Source: Marinococcus luteus_A (GTDB taxonomy: Bacteria; Bacillota; Bacilli; Bacillales; Marinococcaceae). From it: a stretch of 64,000 nucleotides of DNA. Numbering within the stretch: the stretch's first letter is position 1; the number at the start of each line of letters is the position of its first letter. A model generated the notes under the pieces. It did not search any database and was not told where the DNA came from. It saw only the letters and a program-made list of their open reading frames with translations. Shown here piece by piece: positions 43,896-52,394 of this stretch. The translations under genes and the position numbers were made by a program. Location: positions 124,001 to 188,000 of the forward strand of contig NZ_JAXRUV010000001.1 in NCBI RefSeq assembly GCF_034497705.1, given 5' to 3'.

Positions 43896-44243
43896 ATGCT
43901 CGAAAAAACAGTTCGGATGAATTCACTGTTTGATTTTTACCAGCCGCTGCTGACAAACAAGCAGCGGCTCTATTTGGAAAGGTATTATTTAGACGACTTT
44001 TCGCTGGGTGAAATTTCGGAGGAATTTAACGTCAGCCGCCAGGCGGTGTACGACAATATCCGGCGCACCGAAACGATGCTTGAGGAATATGAGGAAAAGC
44101 TTGGTTTATATAAAAAATACCAGGAGCGCCTGGCGCTGTACGAGCAGTTAAAAGCACTGGCTCCGGACGATTTCCCGGAAAGGAAGCAGCTGCTTGAAAC
44201 GATAGAAACGCTGGAAAATTTAGAAGAGGAAGGGGTTTCGTAA
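43896..44243 (+). CDS. ylxM: YlxM/p13 family SRP-associated helix-turn-helix protein
   Basis: Small protein thought to bind SRP RNA or modulate SRP-ribosome function; it has a sigma-factor-like helix-turn-helix. The 115 residues show LLTNKQRLYLERYYLDDFSLGEI (about 16-38, quoted here as LLTNKQRLYLERYY and DDFSLGEI) and FNVSRQAVYDNIRRTE, followed by a charged helix. The ATG at 43896 has AGAGGTGG upstream; a start 27 bases earlier lacks this. Its stop shares one base with the ffh start (TAATG). Confidence 0.92.
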   Translation: MLEKTVRMNSLFDFYQPLLTNKQRLYLERYYLDDFSLGEISEEFNVSRQAVYDNIRRTETMLEEYEEKLGLYKKYQERLALYEQLKALAPDDFPERKQLLETIETLENLEEEGVS

Positions 44244-45586
44244 TGGCATTTGAAGGATTAGGCGAACGTCTGCAGTCCACGTTTGACCATATGAAGAGCC
44301 GTGGAAAGGTGACGGATGAAGACGTTAAAGCAATGATGCGCGAAGTAAGGCTCGCGCTGCTTGAAGCAGACGTCAACTACAAAGTCGTAAAGCAGTTCGT
44401 CAACAGCGTAAAAGACCGTGCGACCGGCCAGGAAGTAATGAAAAGCTTAACGCCCGGCCAGCAGGTGGTCAAGGTGGTCAGCGAAGAGCTGACCCAGCTG
44501 ATGGGCGGCGAGCAGGCGGAAATTGCAAAGGCGGCTAAGGGCCCGACGGTAGTAATGATGGTCGGCCTGCAGGGCGCCGGGAAAACGACGACATCCGCGA
44601 AAATTGCAAATTATTTGCGGAAAAACAAAAACCGCCAGCCCCTGATGGCGGCCGCCGACGTCTACCGGCCGGCAGCGATTGATCAGCTCGAGACGCTCGG
44701 CCGGCAGCTGAACATGCCCGTCTTCTCTCTTGGAACCGAAGCGGACCCGGTTGATATTGCCAAACAGTCGCTCGCAAAAGCTAAAGAAGAGCATTACGAT
44801 TATCTGTTTATTGATACAGCAGGACGTCTGCACGTGGATGATTCTTTGATGGATGAGCTGCAGCGTATGAAAGAAGCAGTCAATCCCGATGAAATCATGC
44901 TCGTGGTGGACTCGATGACCGGGCAGGACGCTGTCAACGTTGCAGAAAGCTTTAACGAACAGCTCGGCATTACCGGCGTGACGCTGACGAAGCTTGACGG
45001 GGACACCCGCGGTGGGGCAGCGCTGTCGGTTAAATCGGTGACGGATAAACCGATCAAATTCGCCGGTACCGGAGAGAAAATTGACGCCATTGAACCGTTT
45101 CACCCGGAACGGATGGCTTCAAGGATTCTCGGCATGGGCGATATGCTCTCTTTGATAGAAAAAGCGCAAACCAATGTGGATGAAGACAAGGCTAAAGAGC
45201 TTGAAAAGAAAATGCGGTCGCAGGATCTGACGTTTGACGACTTTCTCGAACAGCTCGGCCAGGTGCGTAACATGGGATCGATGGAAGATATTATGAGCAT
45301 GATCCCGGGCGCCGGCAAAATGAAAGGTCTTAAAAATGTCCAGATGGATGACAATCAGATTACACGGGTGGAGGCAATCGTTCGCTCCATGACCAGAGAG
45401 GAACGCCAGCAGCCGTCTTTAATGAACGCAAGCCGCAAGCGCCGGATTGCTAAAGGAAGCGGAACGACGATCCAGGACGTAAACCGCCTGCTCAAGCAGT
45501 TTGAAGACATGAAAAAAATGATGAAGCAGATGACTTCGCAGCAGAAGGGTAAGAAAAAAGGCAATTTCTCGATGCCATTCATGTAA
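44243..45586 (+). CDS. ffh: Signal recognition particle protein Ffh
   Basis: SRP54 GTPase that binds signal peptides and SRP RNA. The 447 residues have the N domain, then the G domain with GLQGAGKTTT near 107, DTAGR near 190 and TKLDGDTRGG near 248. The methionine-rich M domain is about 300-447, with GSGTTIQDVNRLLKQFEDM-like RNA-binding helices and a C-terminal run of Met and Lys. Translationally coupled to ylxM. Confidence 0.97.
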   Translation: MAFEGLGERLQSTFDHMKSRGKVTDEDVKAMMREVRLALLEADVNYKVVKQFVNSVKDRATGQEVMKSLTPGQQVVKVVSEELTQLMGGEQAEIAKAAKGPTVVMMVGLQGAGKTTTSAKIANYLRKNKNRQPLMAAADVYRPAAIDQLETLGRQLNMPVFSLGTEADPVDIAKQSLAKAKEEHYDYLFIDTAGRLHVDDSLMDELQRMKEAVNPDEIMLVVDSMTGQDAVNVAESFNEQLGITGVTLTKLDGDTRGGAALSVKSVTDKPIKFAGTGEKIDAIEPFHPERMASRILGMGDMLSLIEKAQTNVDEDKAKELEKKMRSQDLTFDDFLEQLGQVRNMGSMEDIMSMIPGAGKMKGLKNVQMDDNQITRVEAIVRSMTREERQQPSLMNASRKRRIAKGSGTTIQDVNRLLKQFEDMKKMMKQMTSQQKGKKKGNFSMPFM

Positions 45587-45612
45587 AATTTTTATATGGC
45601 AAGGAAAAACAC

Positions 45613-45641
45613 TTTACAGCACGCAAAGAAGCTATTATAAT
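45613..45641 (+). promoter_or_regulatory. Sigma-A promoter of rpsP
   Basis: TTTACA and a perfect TATAAT are separated by 17 bases, about 35 bases before the rpsP start. Confidence 0.85.
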
Positions 45642-45676
45642 AAGCAAATGTGAGAAAAAAATGGAGGTGTTTGCAT

Positions 45677-45949
45677 ATGGCAACGCGCATCAGATTAAAG
45701 CGCATGGGCTCGAACAAGCGTCCTTTCTACCGTTTGGTAGTAGCGGATTCCCGGGCACCACGTGATGGACGTTTTATCGAAGAAATCGGTACGTACAACC
45801 CGCTGACTAACCCTGCCGAGTTCCACGTGAACGAAGAGAAGGCTCTCAAGTGGATGCTCGACGGTGCTAAACCATCGGATACTGTTCGTAACCTGTTTTC
45901 GCAGGAAGGTCTTATGACCCGTCTGCACAACGAAAAGCACGCAAAGTAA
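45677..45949 (+). CDS. rpsP: 30S ribosomal protein S16
   Basis: Small-subunit assembly protein of 90 residues beginning MATRIRLKRMGSNKRPFYRLVVADSRAPRDG (quoted in part: MATRIRLKRMGSNKRPFYR), the family signature. GGAGGTG lies about nine bases before the ATG at 45677; a longer in-frame reading crosses this site. It has its own promoter and terminator, so it is at least partly independent of ffh and khpA. Confidence 0.97.
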   Translation: MATRIRLKRMGSNKRPFYRLVVADSRAPRDGRFIEEIGTYNPLTNPAEFHVNEEKALKWMLDGAKPSDTVRNLFSQEGLMTRLHNEKHAK

Positions 45950-45957
45950 TAAGCTAA

Positions 45958-46018
45958 AAAGATCGTCTGTGCCCATCATTTCCTCACGGAATGAAGAGGG
46001 AGAGGCGGTCTTTTTTTA
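45958..46018 (+). terminator. Terminator after rpsP
   Basis: AAAGATCGTCT pairs with AGGCGGTCTTT (11 bp with G-U pairs) around a loop that contains a second small hairpin, followed by a T-run. Confidence 0.8.
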
Positions 46019-46078
46019 TGTAACGGCATGCCTGTATATCTCCTGCCTGCGGAGAAAGACCCGGGGGCCGCTTGTTTG

Positions 46079-46087
46079 TGATAAAAT
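46079..46087 (+). promoter_or_regulatory. Extended -10 promoter candidate for khpA
   Basis: TG-A-TAAAAT is an extended -10 element about 27 bases before the khpA start. Thirteen bases around it (46076-46088) are identical to the smc promoter candidate. Confidence 0.45.
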
Positions 46088-46113
46088 AATACATATCAGG
46101 AAAGGATGAGTGG

Positions 46114-46353
46114 ATGAAATCTTTTGCCTACATAATATTGGAGCGGATTGTGGATTATCCGGATGATATAAATATGACGGAATCGGAAGAGAACGGACGG
46201 GTGCTTATTGAAGTTAGGGTTCATCCGGAGGATGCAGGAAAAGTGATCGGCCGGCAGGGCAAAACGATTCAGGCAGTGAGGACGCTTCTGCAGGCGAAAG
46301 CCTCGGCTGAAGGAAAAAACGTCCGTCTTAACCTGTTGAACGATCAAAAATAG
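46114..46353 (+). CDS. khpA: KH-domain RNA-binding protein KhpA
   Basis: Small RNA-binding protein (YlqC) that partners KhpB/EloR in other Firmicutes and affects cell elongation. The 79 residues contain one type II KH domain with the GxxG loop in VIGRQGKTI (about 44-52). GAAAGGATGAG precedes the ATG. KhpB is not in the window. The neighbouring rpsP, rimM and trmD are conserved partners in location. Confidence 0.92.
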   Translation: MKSFAYIILERIVDYPDDINMTESEENGRVLIEVRVHPEDAGKVIGRQGKTIQAVRTLLQAKASAEGKNVRLNLLNDQK

Positions 46354-46398
46354 CTCCCTGTTTAGCTGCCGCTTCGGGGCCTTTGAAGAGGTGATAAA

Positions 46399-46827
46399 TT
46401 GCGTGTAATGAAAAAAATGAACGTTCACCATATTCTGACAGAAACATTAAAGGAGGAGCTGCAGGAAAAATATGAGCAGCAGAAATCCCGGCTTCTCGAG
46501 GAAACGGAACAGCTTCGTTTTCAAAAACAAAAGCAGAACAAGGAACGGGAGACCGAGAACGGCCGCTGGTCGGCCATGGATAAATTCAACAAGGAAATTG
46601 AAAAACGAAAAGAGGAGCTGCAGCAGCTTTATTTTTTACAGAACCAGCTCGAGCATCTTCCGATCGGCTCGGAGCTGTCATTTGGAACGACGGAAGTGAT
46701 GTTTGATATCGAGGTGGGGAGCGCGTGGCATGAAGGCGAGCACTGGGGGACCATTGTAGTGGAAGAGGGCATTGTAAAAGAAATCAGATCAAAACACAAA
46801 GCGAGTGACGAAGATGGAATGGTTTAA
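46399..46827 (+). CDS. ylqD: YlqD family protein
   Basis: Conserved Firmicutes protein of unknown function, always near khpA and rimM. The 142 residues are mostly a charged coiled coil (about 15-85, rich in Glu, Gln and Lys), followed by a small strand-rich domain (SELSFGTTEVMFDIEVGS region, about 95-130). The start is TTG with AGAGGTGA seven bases before; an ATG nine bases later is possible. The stop overlaps rimM. A role in RNA or ribosome biology would be only a guess from neighbours. Confidence 0.85.
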   Translation: MRVMKKMNVHHILTETLKEELQEKYEQQKSRLLEETEQLRFQKQKQNKERETENGRWSAMDKFNKEIEKRKEELQQLYFLQNQLEHLPIGSELSFGTTEVMFDIEVGSAWHEGEHWGTIVVEEGIVKEIRSKHKASDEDGMV

Positions 46828-47338
46828 TGTAGGTACGATTGTAAACACGCACGGCGTACGGGGGGAAGTCAGGGTGAAATCCGTCAGCGACTTTGAGGAG
46901 GACCGTTTTCAACCTGGGCAGAAGGTATACGTGGAGAAGCCGGAGGCAGAAACCGGCCATGAACCGCTGGTCATTAAAAGCTCCCGTCCGCATAAGCAGT
47001 TTATTCTGCTCACATTCGAAGGATTTCATTCGATTGATGACGTGGACTGGATGAAAAATGCGGCGCTTTTTGTACCGGAAACGGCGCTTGCCCCGCTTGA
47101 AGAAACGGAATATTATTTTCATGAAATCATCGATGCAGATGTCTATACGGAAGAAGGCATCCGTCTCGGTTATGTGAAAGAAATCCTGACCCCGGGAGCC
47201 AATGACGTGTGGGTGGTGGAGCCGGCAGAAGGGCGGCAGGATATTCTGCTTCCTTACATTGAAGAAGTCGTCCAGCATGTGGACGTCGCCGAAAAACGTA
47301 TTACCGTAAGGGTAATGAAGGGAATGCTGCCGGAATGA
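46814..47338 (+). CDS. rimM: Ribosome maturation factor RimM
   Basis: Assists 30S head assembly and binds S19. The 174 residues comprise an N-terminal RimM domain (WFNVGTIVNTHGVRGEVRV) and a C-terminal PRC-barrel (DAYVYTEEGIRLG-like, VWVVEPAEGRQDILLPYI). The start is uncertain: ATG 46814 follows GAGTGA. An in-frame GTG at 46805 would give (M)TKMEWFNVG, close to B. subtilis MTKRWFNVG. It overlaps ylqD upstream, and trmD downstream as ATGA. Confidence 0.94.
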   Translation: MEWFNVGTIVNTHGVRGEVRVKSVSDFEEDRFQPGQKVYVEKPEAETGHEPLVIKSSRPHKQFILLTFEGFHSIDDVDWMKNAALFVPETALAPLEETEYYFHEIIDADVYTEEGIRLGYVKEILTPGANDVWVVEPAEGRQDILLPYIEEVVQHVDVAEKRITVRVMKGMLPE

Positions 47339-48033
47339 GAATGGACTTTTTAACCTTGTTTCCGGGTATGTTTGAAAGTGTGTTCAGCCACTCCATTCTT
47401 GCCCGGGCCGCTGAAAGAGGGCACGTCTCCTTTCATACCCATGACATAAGGGACTATACAGACGACAAGCATAACAAGGTGGATGACTATCCGTACGGCG
47501 GGGGAGCTGGTCTCGTATTGAAGCCGCAGCCGGTATTTGACGCTGCCGCCCAGGTTAAAAGCGCAGGTGATGCTCCGCCGGACCGGGTGATTCTTCTCTG
47601 CCCTCAGGGAAAACCGTTTAAGCAGGAGGACGCCCGGGAGCTTGCCGGCGAGGACCGGCTGATGTTTATATGCGGTCATTATGAAGGCTATGACGAACGG
47701 ATCCGCGAGCATCTAATCACGGATGAATACTCGATCGGCGATTTTGTACTGACCGGCGGCGAACTCGGCGCGATGGTTATGGCAGACAGCATTACGCGCC
47801 TTTTACCCGGAGTGCTCGGCAATGAACAGTCCGCTCACACAGATTCGTTTGAGGACGGGCTGCTGGAGTATCCGCAGTATACCCGTCCGGCGGACTTCCG
47901 CGGCATGACGGTGCCGGACATTCTGCTGTCCGGCGACCACGGAAAAATCGCTGAATGGCGGCAAAACCAGGCAATAAAGAGAACAAAAGAACGCCGGCCG
48001 GATCTTTGGGAAAAATATACCGATCAGACGTAA
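47335..48033 (+). CDS. trmD: tRNA (guanine-37-N1)-methyltransferase
   Basis: SPOUT-family methyltransferase that makes m1G37 in tRNAs and prevents frameshifting. The 232 residues include DDYPYGGGAGLVL (near 52), ICGHYEGYDERI (near 110), and the knotted SAM site YSIGDFVLTGGELGA (near 131). It starts inside the rimM stop (ATGA), the usual coupling. Length is typical. Confidence 0.97.
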   Translation: MRMDFLTLFPGMFESVFSHSILARAAERGHVSFHTHDIRDYTDDKHNKVDDYPYGGGAGLVLKPQPVFDAAAQVKSAGDAPPDRVILLCPQGKPFKQEDARELAGEDRLMFICGHYEGYDERIREHLITDEYSIGDFVLTGGELGAMVMADSITRLLPGVLGNEQSAHTDSFEDGLLEYPQYTRPADFRGMTVPDILLSGDHGKIAEWRQNQAIKRTKERRPDLWEKYTDQT

Positions 48034-48042
48034 ATCCGGCGG

Positions 48043-48071
48043 TTGATTCCACCCGTGGAATGTGCTATGAT
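48043..48071 (+). promoter_or_regulatory. Sigma-A promoter of rplS
   Basis: TTGATT and TATGAT are separated by 17 bases, with TG one base before the -10 box. It gives rplS a transcript separate from trmD. Confidence 0.8.
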
Positions 48072-48079
48072 TCATTTTG

Positions 48080-48145
48080 TGACTAAATAGTCATCAATTA
48101 CGGTGCTCCGCTGTTTTCATCGTGGACAAGAGCATGCGAGAGAAG
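48080..48145 (+). promoter_or_regulatory. L19 leader in the rplS 5' untranslated region
   Basis: The leader starts with the inverted repeat TGACTA-AA-TAGTCA. A hairpin follows in which GTGCTC (48103-48108) pairs with GAGCAT (48130-48135) around an inner TCCGC/GTGGA stem. The ribosome-binding site AAGGAGG follows. This matches the general layout of the known L19 leader autoregulatory element, though I assigned it by eye. Confidence 0.6.
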
Positions 48146-48158
48146 GAGGCGAATACAA

Positions 48159-48503
48159 ATGCAACAACTTATTCGCGACATAACGAAGGAACAGTTAAAA
48201 TCGGATCTCCCGGACTTTCGCCCAGGTGACACTGTAGCAGTGCACTTGAAAGTTGTCGAGGGCTCCCGTGAACGTGTACAGGTGTTTCAGGGCGTCGTTA
48301 TTAAACGTCGCGGCGGAGGCATCAGCGAGTCTTTCACCGTGCGTAAGGTTTCCTACGGAATTGGTGTGGAAAGAACTCTTCCGCTTCATTCCCCAAGAAT
48401 CGACAAGATTGAAGTGAAACGCCGCGGTAAAGTACGTCAAGCTAGATTGTACTATCTCCGTAACCTGCGTGGAAAAGCTGCGCGTATCAAAGAACTTCGA
48501 TAA
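48159..48503 (+). CDS. rplS: 50S ribosomal protein L19
   Basis: Large-subunit protein at the 30S interface. The 114 residues begin MQQLIRDITKEQLKSDLPDF and contain GVVIKRRGGGISESFTVRK and the basic C-terminal KVRQARLYYLRNLRGKAARIKE, all typical. AAGGAGG lies nine bases before the ATG. Likely autoregulated through its leader. A terminator follows. Confidence 0.97.
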   Translation: MQQLIRDITKEQLKSDLPDFRPGDTVAVHLKVVEGSRERVQVFQGVVIKRRGGGISESFTVRKVSYGIGVERTLPLHSPRIDKIEVKRRGKVRQARLYYLRNLRGKAARIKELR

Positions 48504-48513
48504 GACACAGGAG

Positions 48514-48552
48514 AAAAAGCTGCAGCGGAGTATTCCGTCTGCAGCTTTTTTC
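48514..48552 (+). terminator. Terminator after rplS
   Basis: AAAAAGCTGCAG and CTGCAGCTTTTT form a 12-bp stem with an inner CGGA/TCCG stem, followed by T residues. Confidence 0.9.
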
Positions 48553-48588
48553 ATACGGATAAACTATACAAAGAAAGGAATCGACCGC

Positions 48589-49149
48589 ATGAATGAACGC
48601 CGCTTTCCCATCAATTGGCTGCATCTTCTGACAGTAATTATGATTGCATTACTTATTGCATTGGCAGCACGCTGGCTGTTTGTAGCTCCAGTCGTTGTGA
48701 AAGGCGAATCAATGGAGCCGACCATTCATGATGAAGACCGGATGCTGTTGAATAAATCAAGCAAATGGCTGCATGAGTGGGACCGGTTTGATGTGGTCGT
48801 TTTCCGCGCCAACGATAAAGATGATTACATTAAACGGATCATCGGACTGCCGGGCGATACGCTCGAATACAGGAACGATACGCTTTTTATTAATGGGGAG
48901 CAGGTGGACGAGCCGTTTCTTGATAAAAAGACCCTGGCAGCAGGCCCTCCCCCGGCGACTACCGATTTCACACTGAAGGAGAAAACAGGACGGAGCCGTA
49001 TTCCTGAGGGGCAGGTGTTTGTGATGGGCGACAACCGTCCGAACAGCTATGACTCCCGGGCTATCGGACTCGTAGAAGAAGAGGAGATTGTCGGGGAAGC
49101 GGTCATAACGTTCTGGCCGCTTACCCATATGTGGCCATCGCCATTTTAA
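48589..49149 (+). CDS. lepB: Type I signal peptidase
   Basis: Membrane serine protease that cleaves secretory signal peptides. The 186 residues have one N-terminal membrane helix (about 10-33) and then the catalytic Ser41 in KGESMEPT. The general base Lys82 is in YIKRIIGLPGD, and MGDNRPNSYDSRAIG is near 150. AAAGGAA precedes the ATG at 48589. A longer in-frame reading starts within rplS and runs through the terminator. B. subtilis has no such gene here, but other bacilli do. Confidence 0.96.
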   Translation: MNERRFPINWLHLLTVIMIALLIALAARWLFVAPVVVKGESMEPTIHDEDRMLLNKSSKWLHEWDRFDVVVFRANDKDDYIKRIIGLPGDTLEYRNDTLFINGEQVDEPFLDKKTLAAGPPPATTDFTLKEKTGRSRIPEGQVFVMGDNRPNSYDSRAIGLVEEEEIVGEAVITFWPLTHMWPSPF

Positions 49150-49168
49150 TTTGAAAGGAGGGAGACAA

Positions 49169-50032
49169 ATGGACATTCAATGGTATCCCGGACATATGGA
49201 CAAGGCGCAAAAGGAAGTGCAGAGCAAACTAAAGCAGGTGGATGTGGTTATCGAGCTTGCAGATGCAAGAATCCCCCGGTCCTCGCGGAACCCACTGCTT
49301 GAAACGATTATTCAGGATAAGCCATCGGTGATCGTATTAACCAAAGCCGACCTGGCCGATCCAAAAGTAACCGAGGAATGGAAGCAGTATTACCGCGATC
49401 AGGGAATTGAGGCCGTGGACGTGGATTCCAAGCACAAGAAGGGCCTGCATGTGATTAAAGAAGCGGCGCTTCAGCAGACGGAACGGCTCCAGGCCAGGTG
49501 GAAAAGAAAAGGCATTAAGCCAAGGGCTATACGGGCAATGATTATCGGCATCCCGAACGTCGGCAAATCGACGCTCATCAACCAGTGGATCGGAAAAAAG
49601 ACGGCTAAAATCGGTGACCGTCCGGGAATTACGAAAAATCAACAGTGGCTGAAAATGGGCAAGGAAATGGATCTGCTCGACACCCCGGGCATTCTCTGGC
49701 CGAAGTTCGAAGACCCTTACGTTGGGGAACGTCTTGCAGCGACAGGTGCCATTAAAGACGAGCTGTTGGATCTGCAGGATATTGCGTATTTTATTATCGG
49801 TATCTGCCAGGAGTATTACCCCGAAAAGCTGCTTCAGCGTTTCGGACTTGAGGATAAGCCGAGGGAGACGTCGTTGGAATGGTTTGAAGACATCGGCCGT
49901 AAGCGGGGAGCGCTGCTTGCAGGAGCGGAAATCGATTACGAAAAAGCAGGTGAAATGGTCGTACGCGAGTTCCGCGGTGGGCTGCTCGGCCGCATCAGTC
50001 TCGAACGCCCGGACGATGACGTAAGCGAATAA
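49169..50032 (+). CDS. rbgA: Ribosome biogenesis GTPase RbgA
   Basis: GTPase (YlqF) required for late 50S assembly, recruiting L16. The 287 residues begin MDIQWYPGHMDKA, including the catalytic His9. The GTPase motifs are in permuted order: TKAD (58-61) before GIPNVGKST (127-135) and DTPG (near 171). A C-terminal ANTAR-like RNA-binding domain follows. AAAGGAGGGAG precedes the ATG. Probably co-transcribed with rnhB, ylqG and ylqH. Confidence 0.97.
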   Translation: MDIQWYPGHMDKAQKEVQSKLKQVDVVIELADARIPRSSRNPLLETIIQDKPSVIVLTKADLADPKVTEEWKQYYRDQGIEAVDVDSKHKKGLHVIKEAALQQTERLQARWKRKGIKPRAIRAMIIGIPNVGKSTLINQWIGKKTAKIGDRPGITKNQQWLKMGKEMDLLDTPGILWPKFEDPYVGERLAATGAIKDELLDLQDIAYFIIGICQEYYPEKLLQRFGLEDKPRETSLEWFEDIGRKRGALLAGAEIDYEKAGEMVVREFRGGLLGRISLERPDDDVSE

Positions 50033-50054
50033 TTGTGCAGCAGAGGTGAAAATA

Positions 50055-50828
50055 TTGGAGAAATGGACGATAATAGCTGTAAAGGAATATTTGCAGAGAC
50101 ACGAGGAGCCGGATGCAGAGCTTCTGGAGGCCTGGAAGGAAGACTCCCGGGCCGGCGTCCAGAAGGAAATGCAGCGGTACGTTAAACGACAGAAGCAGAA
50201 GCAGGAAAAGTACGAGGACTTCTGCCGCCGGCTTTCGTTTGAACAGGATTATTGGGACCGGGGTTTCGAGGCGGTCGCTGGAGTGGATGAAGTCGGGCGC
50301 GGGCCGCTGGCCGGGCCGGTGACTACGGCGGCTGTTGTGCTGCCAAAGGACGTCAGTCTGGTGGAAGTGAATGACTCCAAAATGCTCTCCGCCAAAAAAC
50401 GTGAAGAGCTCGAAATAAAAATTAAAGAGGTGGCGGTCGCCTGGAGCGTTGTTCATATCGAGGCGGACGAAATCGATCGTCTGAATATTTACCAGGCAAC
50501 CAAAAAAGCTATGCGGACGGCAGTGGCGGATCTTAAACCTGCTCCGGATGCCCTGCTGGTAGATGCGATGACTCTGCCATTACATATTGAACAGCAGTCG
50601 CTGGTGCAGGGAGACAGCCGGAGCGTGTCGATTGCAGCTGCCTCTATTCTGGCTAAGGTGGAACGAGACCGTTATATGCAGTATTATCATACGCTCTATC
50701 CGGACTATGATTTCGCCAGCAACAAGGGCTACGGTACCCAGAATCACCTGGACGGCTTAAATCGTCTCGGCGGGTGTGCCATCCACCGGTATTCGTTTCA
50801 GCCGGTGTCCGGGTACCGGCGTTCGTAA
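50055..50828 (+). CDS. rnhB: Ribonuclease HII
   Basis: Removes misincorporated ribonucleotides and RNA from DNA-RNA hybrids. The 257 residues have a charged N-terminal extension (about 1-70) typical of Bacillus RnhB. The catalytic domain has the DE pair in GVDEVGRGPLAGP (near 77), the Asp of VDAMTLPL, and the SIAAASILAKVERD block. The start is TTG, six bases after AGAGGTG; the GTG at 50046 is inside that site. It follows rbgA closely. Confidence 0.95.
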   Translation: MEKWTIIAVKEYLQRHEEPDAELLEAWKEDSRAGVQKEMQRYVKRQKQKQEKYEDFCRRLSFEQDYWDRGFEAVAGVDEVGRGPLAGPVTTAAVVLPKDVSLVEVNDSKMLSAKKREELEIKIKEVAVAWSVVHIEADEIDRLNIYQATKKAMRTAVADLKPAPDALLVDAMTLPLHIEQQSLVQGDSRSVSIAAASILAKVERDRYMQYYHTLYPDYDFASNKGYGTQNHLDGLNRLGGCAIHRYSFQPVSGYRRS

Positions 50829-50843
50829 AAGGAGAGAGAATCG

Positions 50844-52394
50844 ATGAAGCTGTCGCTGCCATCCGCGTATGCCGGAAACCGTACAGGACAAGCTGGAAAT
50901 GAAGAAATTAAAGCCGGCCAGATTATTAAAGGCACTGTCAAACAGCTGTACCCCGGGCAGCAGGCGGCGGTTACCGTGCACGGGAGAGTGTATCACGCTT
51001 CCCTGGAAGCACCGGTGGAAACCGGTAAATCATATTATTTTCAGGTGAAAAATGAACACGGCCGGCAGGTATGGCAGGTGGCAGCAAACGGGGCTGCCGC
51101 TTCTTCCGGGGATAAAGGGCATGCGCTCCTGAAGCAGCTCGGCCTTCCTGCCGGAAAGCAGGAGCAGTACATATTCCGCATGTTCGAACAGATGCGTCTG
51201 CCCGTAACGAGAGAAACGCTGCAAAAAAGCGTGCAGATGCTAAAAGGAGAAGGCACCGTAAACAAGCAGGGGATGCAGACGATTCAATGGATGCTCGGCG
51301 CAGGCGCCCCTTTAAAAACATCCATCTTTCAAAGCGTCCACCAGGTGTTGCACGGCTCGTCGCCGGCCCAGTATTTAACCGTGTTGCTCGCCCGGCACCA
51401 GGCGTCTGACGCCGTTCATCAGTCCATCAGCAGTGCCGTGCTCACCCCGGGAAGCTTTAAAGGAGACATCGAAGCTCCGACAAAGCCGATGCAGCTGTTC
51501 GCCGCGGCAGCCGCAGCGGCTGTCATTGACAAAAACGGTCAGGCCGCACAGCTGATCCACCGGTTATTTGCGGGTCTTCAGCCTCCATTGAACGCTGAAG
51601 CCTTTCTGCAGCATCTCGGTCAGGGGGCCATAAGCAGCGGATTCGTGGAAAAATGGCTTCAGTCCCAGGTGGAAGACGCGGTAAAGCTGCACCAGACGAT
51701 CCAGCAGCCGGGCAGCTCGCCGCAGCTGAGCGCAAAGGTTCTGATGAGAGCCTGGCACACGCTGGTCCCGGAAGCAGTGACGGTGCTTGCCAATACGCCG
51801 CAGATGGTGGAATGGCTGAAAAATTACACCGGCAGTTCGAGCTGGTCTTCCTGGGCGGCAAGCGGGAGTAAAGAAGCGATGCAGACGTCTTACAGGCATT
51901 TAGAGCAGGCTCAGGCGCATATTATGTCGAGAACTGAACTCTCACCCCAGCATGAACGGACCGTCGCCCATGTGGCTGGTCAGCAGCTTATGCAGCAGAC
52001 CGATCAGGAGGCCTGGCTCCAGCAGCTCTCCCATCTTCCGGCAAAGTGGGGGGAAATGCTTTCGGATGCTGTGGTCCACTGGGAGGGAAAACGTACCGAA
52101 GACGGAAAGCTCGATCCGGATACGTGCCATATTTTATTTCAGCTTGAGATGGACCGGCTCGGCGCTTTAATCGCTGATGTGCAGATTTATAAACGAAACG
52201 TGACGGTAAATATCAGCAGTGAAAACCCGCGCCCGGAGCAGCCGCTGCATCTTTTCCAGCCCATGCTTAAAACGGCGATGGCTTCGTTAAACTACCATCT
52301 GGTGTCGCTTCAGTGGCATGAAGATCCGGCGCCGGCGGAGAGGCAGCATGGCCGGGAACCCGGACGGAAAGGAGCATTTGATATTCGGATATGA
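50844..52394 (+). CDS. ylqG: YlqG-like protein with FliK-type C-terminal domain
   Basis: Conserved Bacillus protein of unknown function, 516 residues. No signal peptide or membrane helix is visible. The middle is Gln- and Ala-rich and mainly helical. The C-terminal part (about 425-490: FQLEMDRLGALIADVQIY, VTVNISSENPRPEQPLH, LKTAMASLNYHLVSLQWHE) has the pattern of the flagellar hook-length-control protein FliK C-terminal domain, which normally contacts FlhB. The stop overlaps the next gene, an FlhB-C homologue, as ATGA. The FliK relation is my inference by eye. Confidence 0.8.
   Translation: MKLSLPSAYAGNRTGQAGNEEIKAGQIIKGTVKQLYPGQQAAVTVHGRVYHASLEAPVETGKSYYFQVKNEHGRQVWQVAANGAAASSGDKGHALLKQLGLPAGKQEQYIFRMFEQMRLPVTRETLQKSVQMLKGEGTVNKQGMQTIQWMLGAGAPLKTSIFQSVHQVLHGSSPAQYLTVLLARHQASDAVHQSISSAVLTPGSFKGDIEAPTKPMQLFAAAAAAAVIDKNGQAAQLIHRLFAGLQPPLNAEAFLQHLGQGAISSGFVEKWLQSQVEDAVKLHQTIQQPGSSPQLSAKVLMRAWHTLVPEAVTVLANTPQMVEWLKNYTGSSSWSSWAASGSKEAMQTSYRHLEQAQAHIMSRTELSPQHERTVAHVAGQQLMQQTDQEAWLQQLSHLPAKWGEMLSDAVVHWEGKRTEDGKLDPDTCHILFQLEMDRLGALIADVQIYKRNVTVNISSENPRPEQPLHLFQPMLKTAMASLNYHLVSLQWHEDPAPAERQHGREPGRKGAFDIRI

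Noticed and set aside
44447..45103. Long antisense open frame opposite ffh, and similar antisense frames opposite pyrB, priA, topA and hslU
   Set aside because: These arise from GC-rich codon structure of the sense genes. None has a ribosome-binding site or a recognisable domain.
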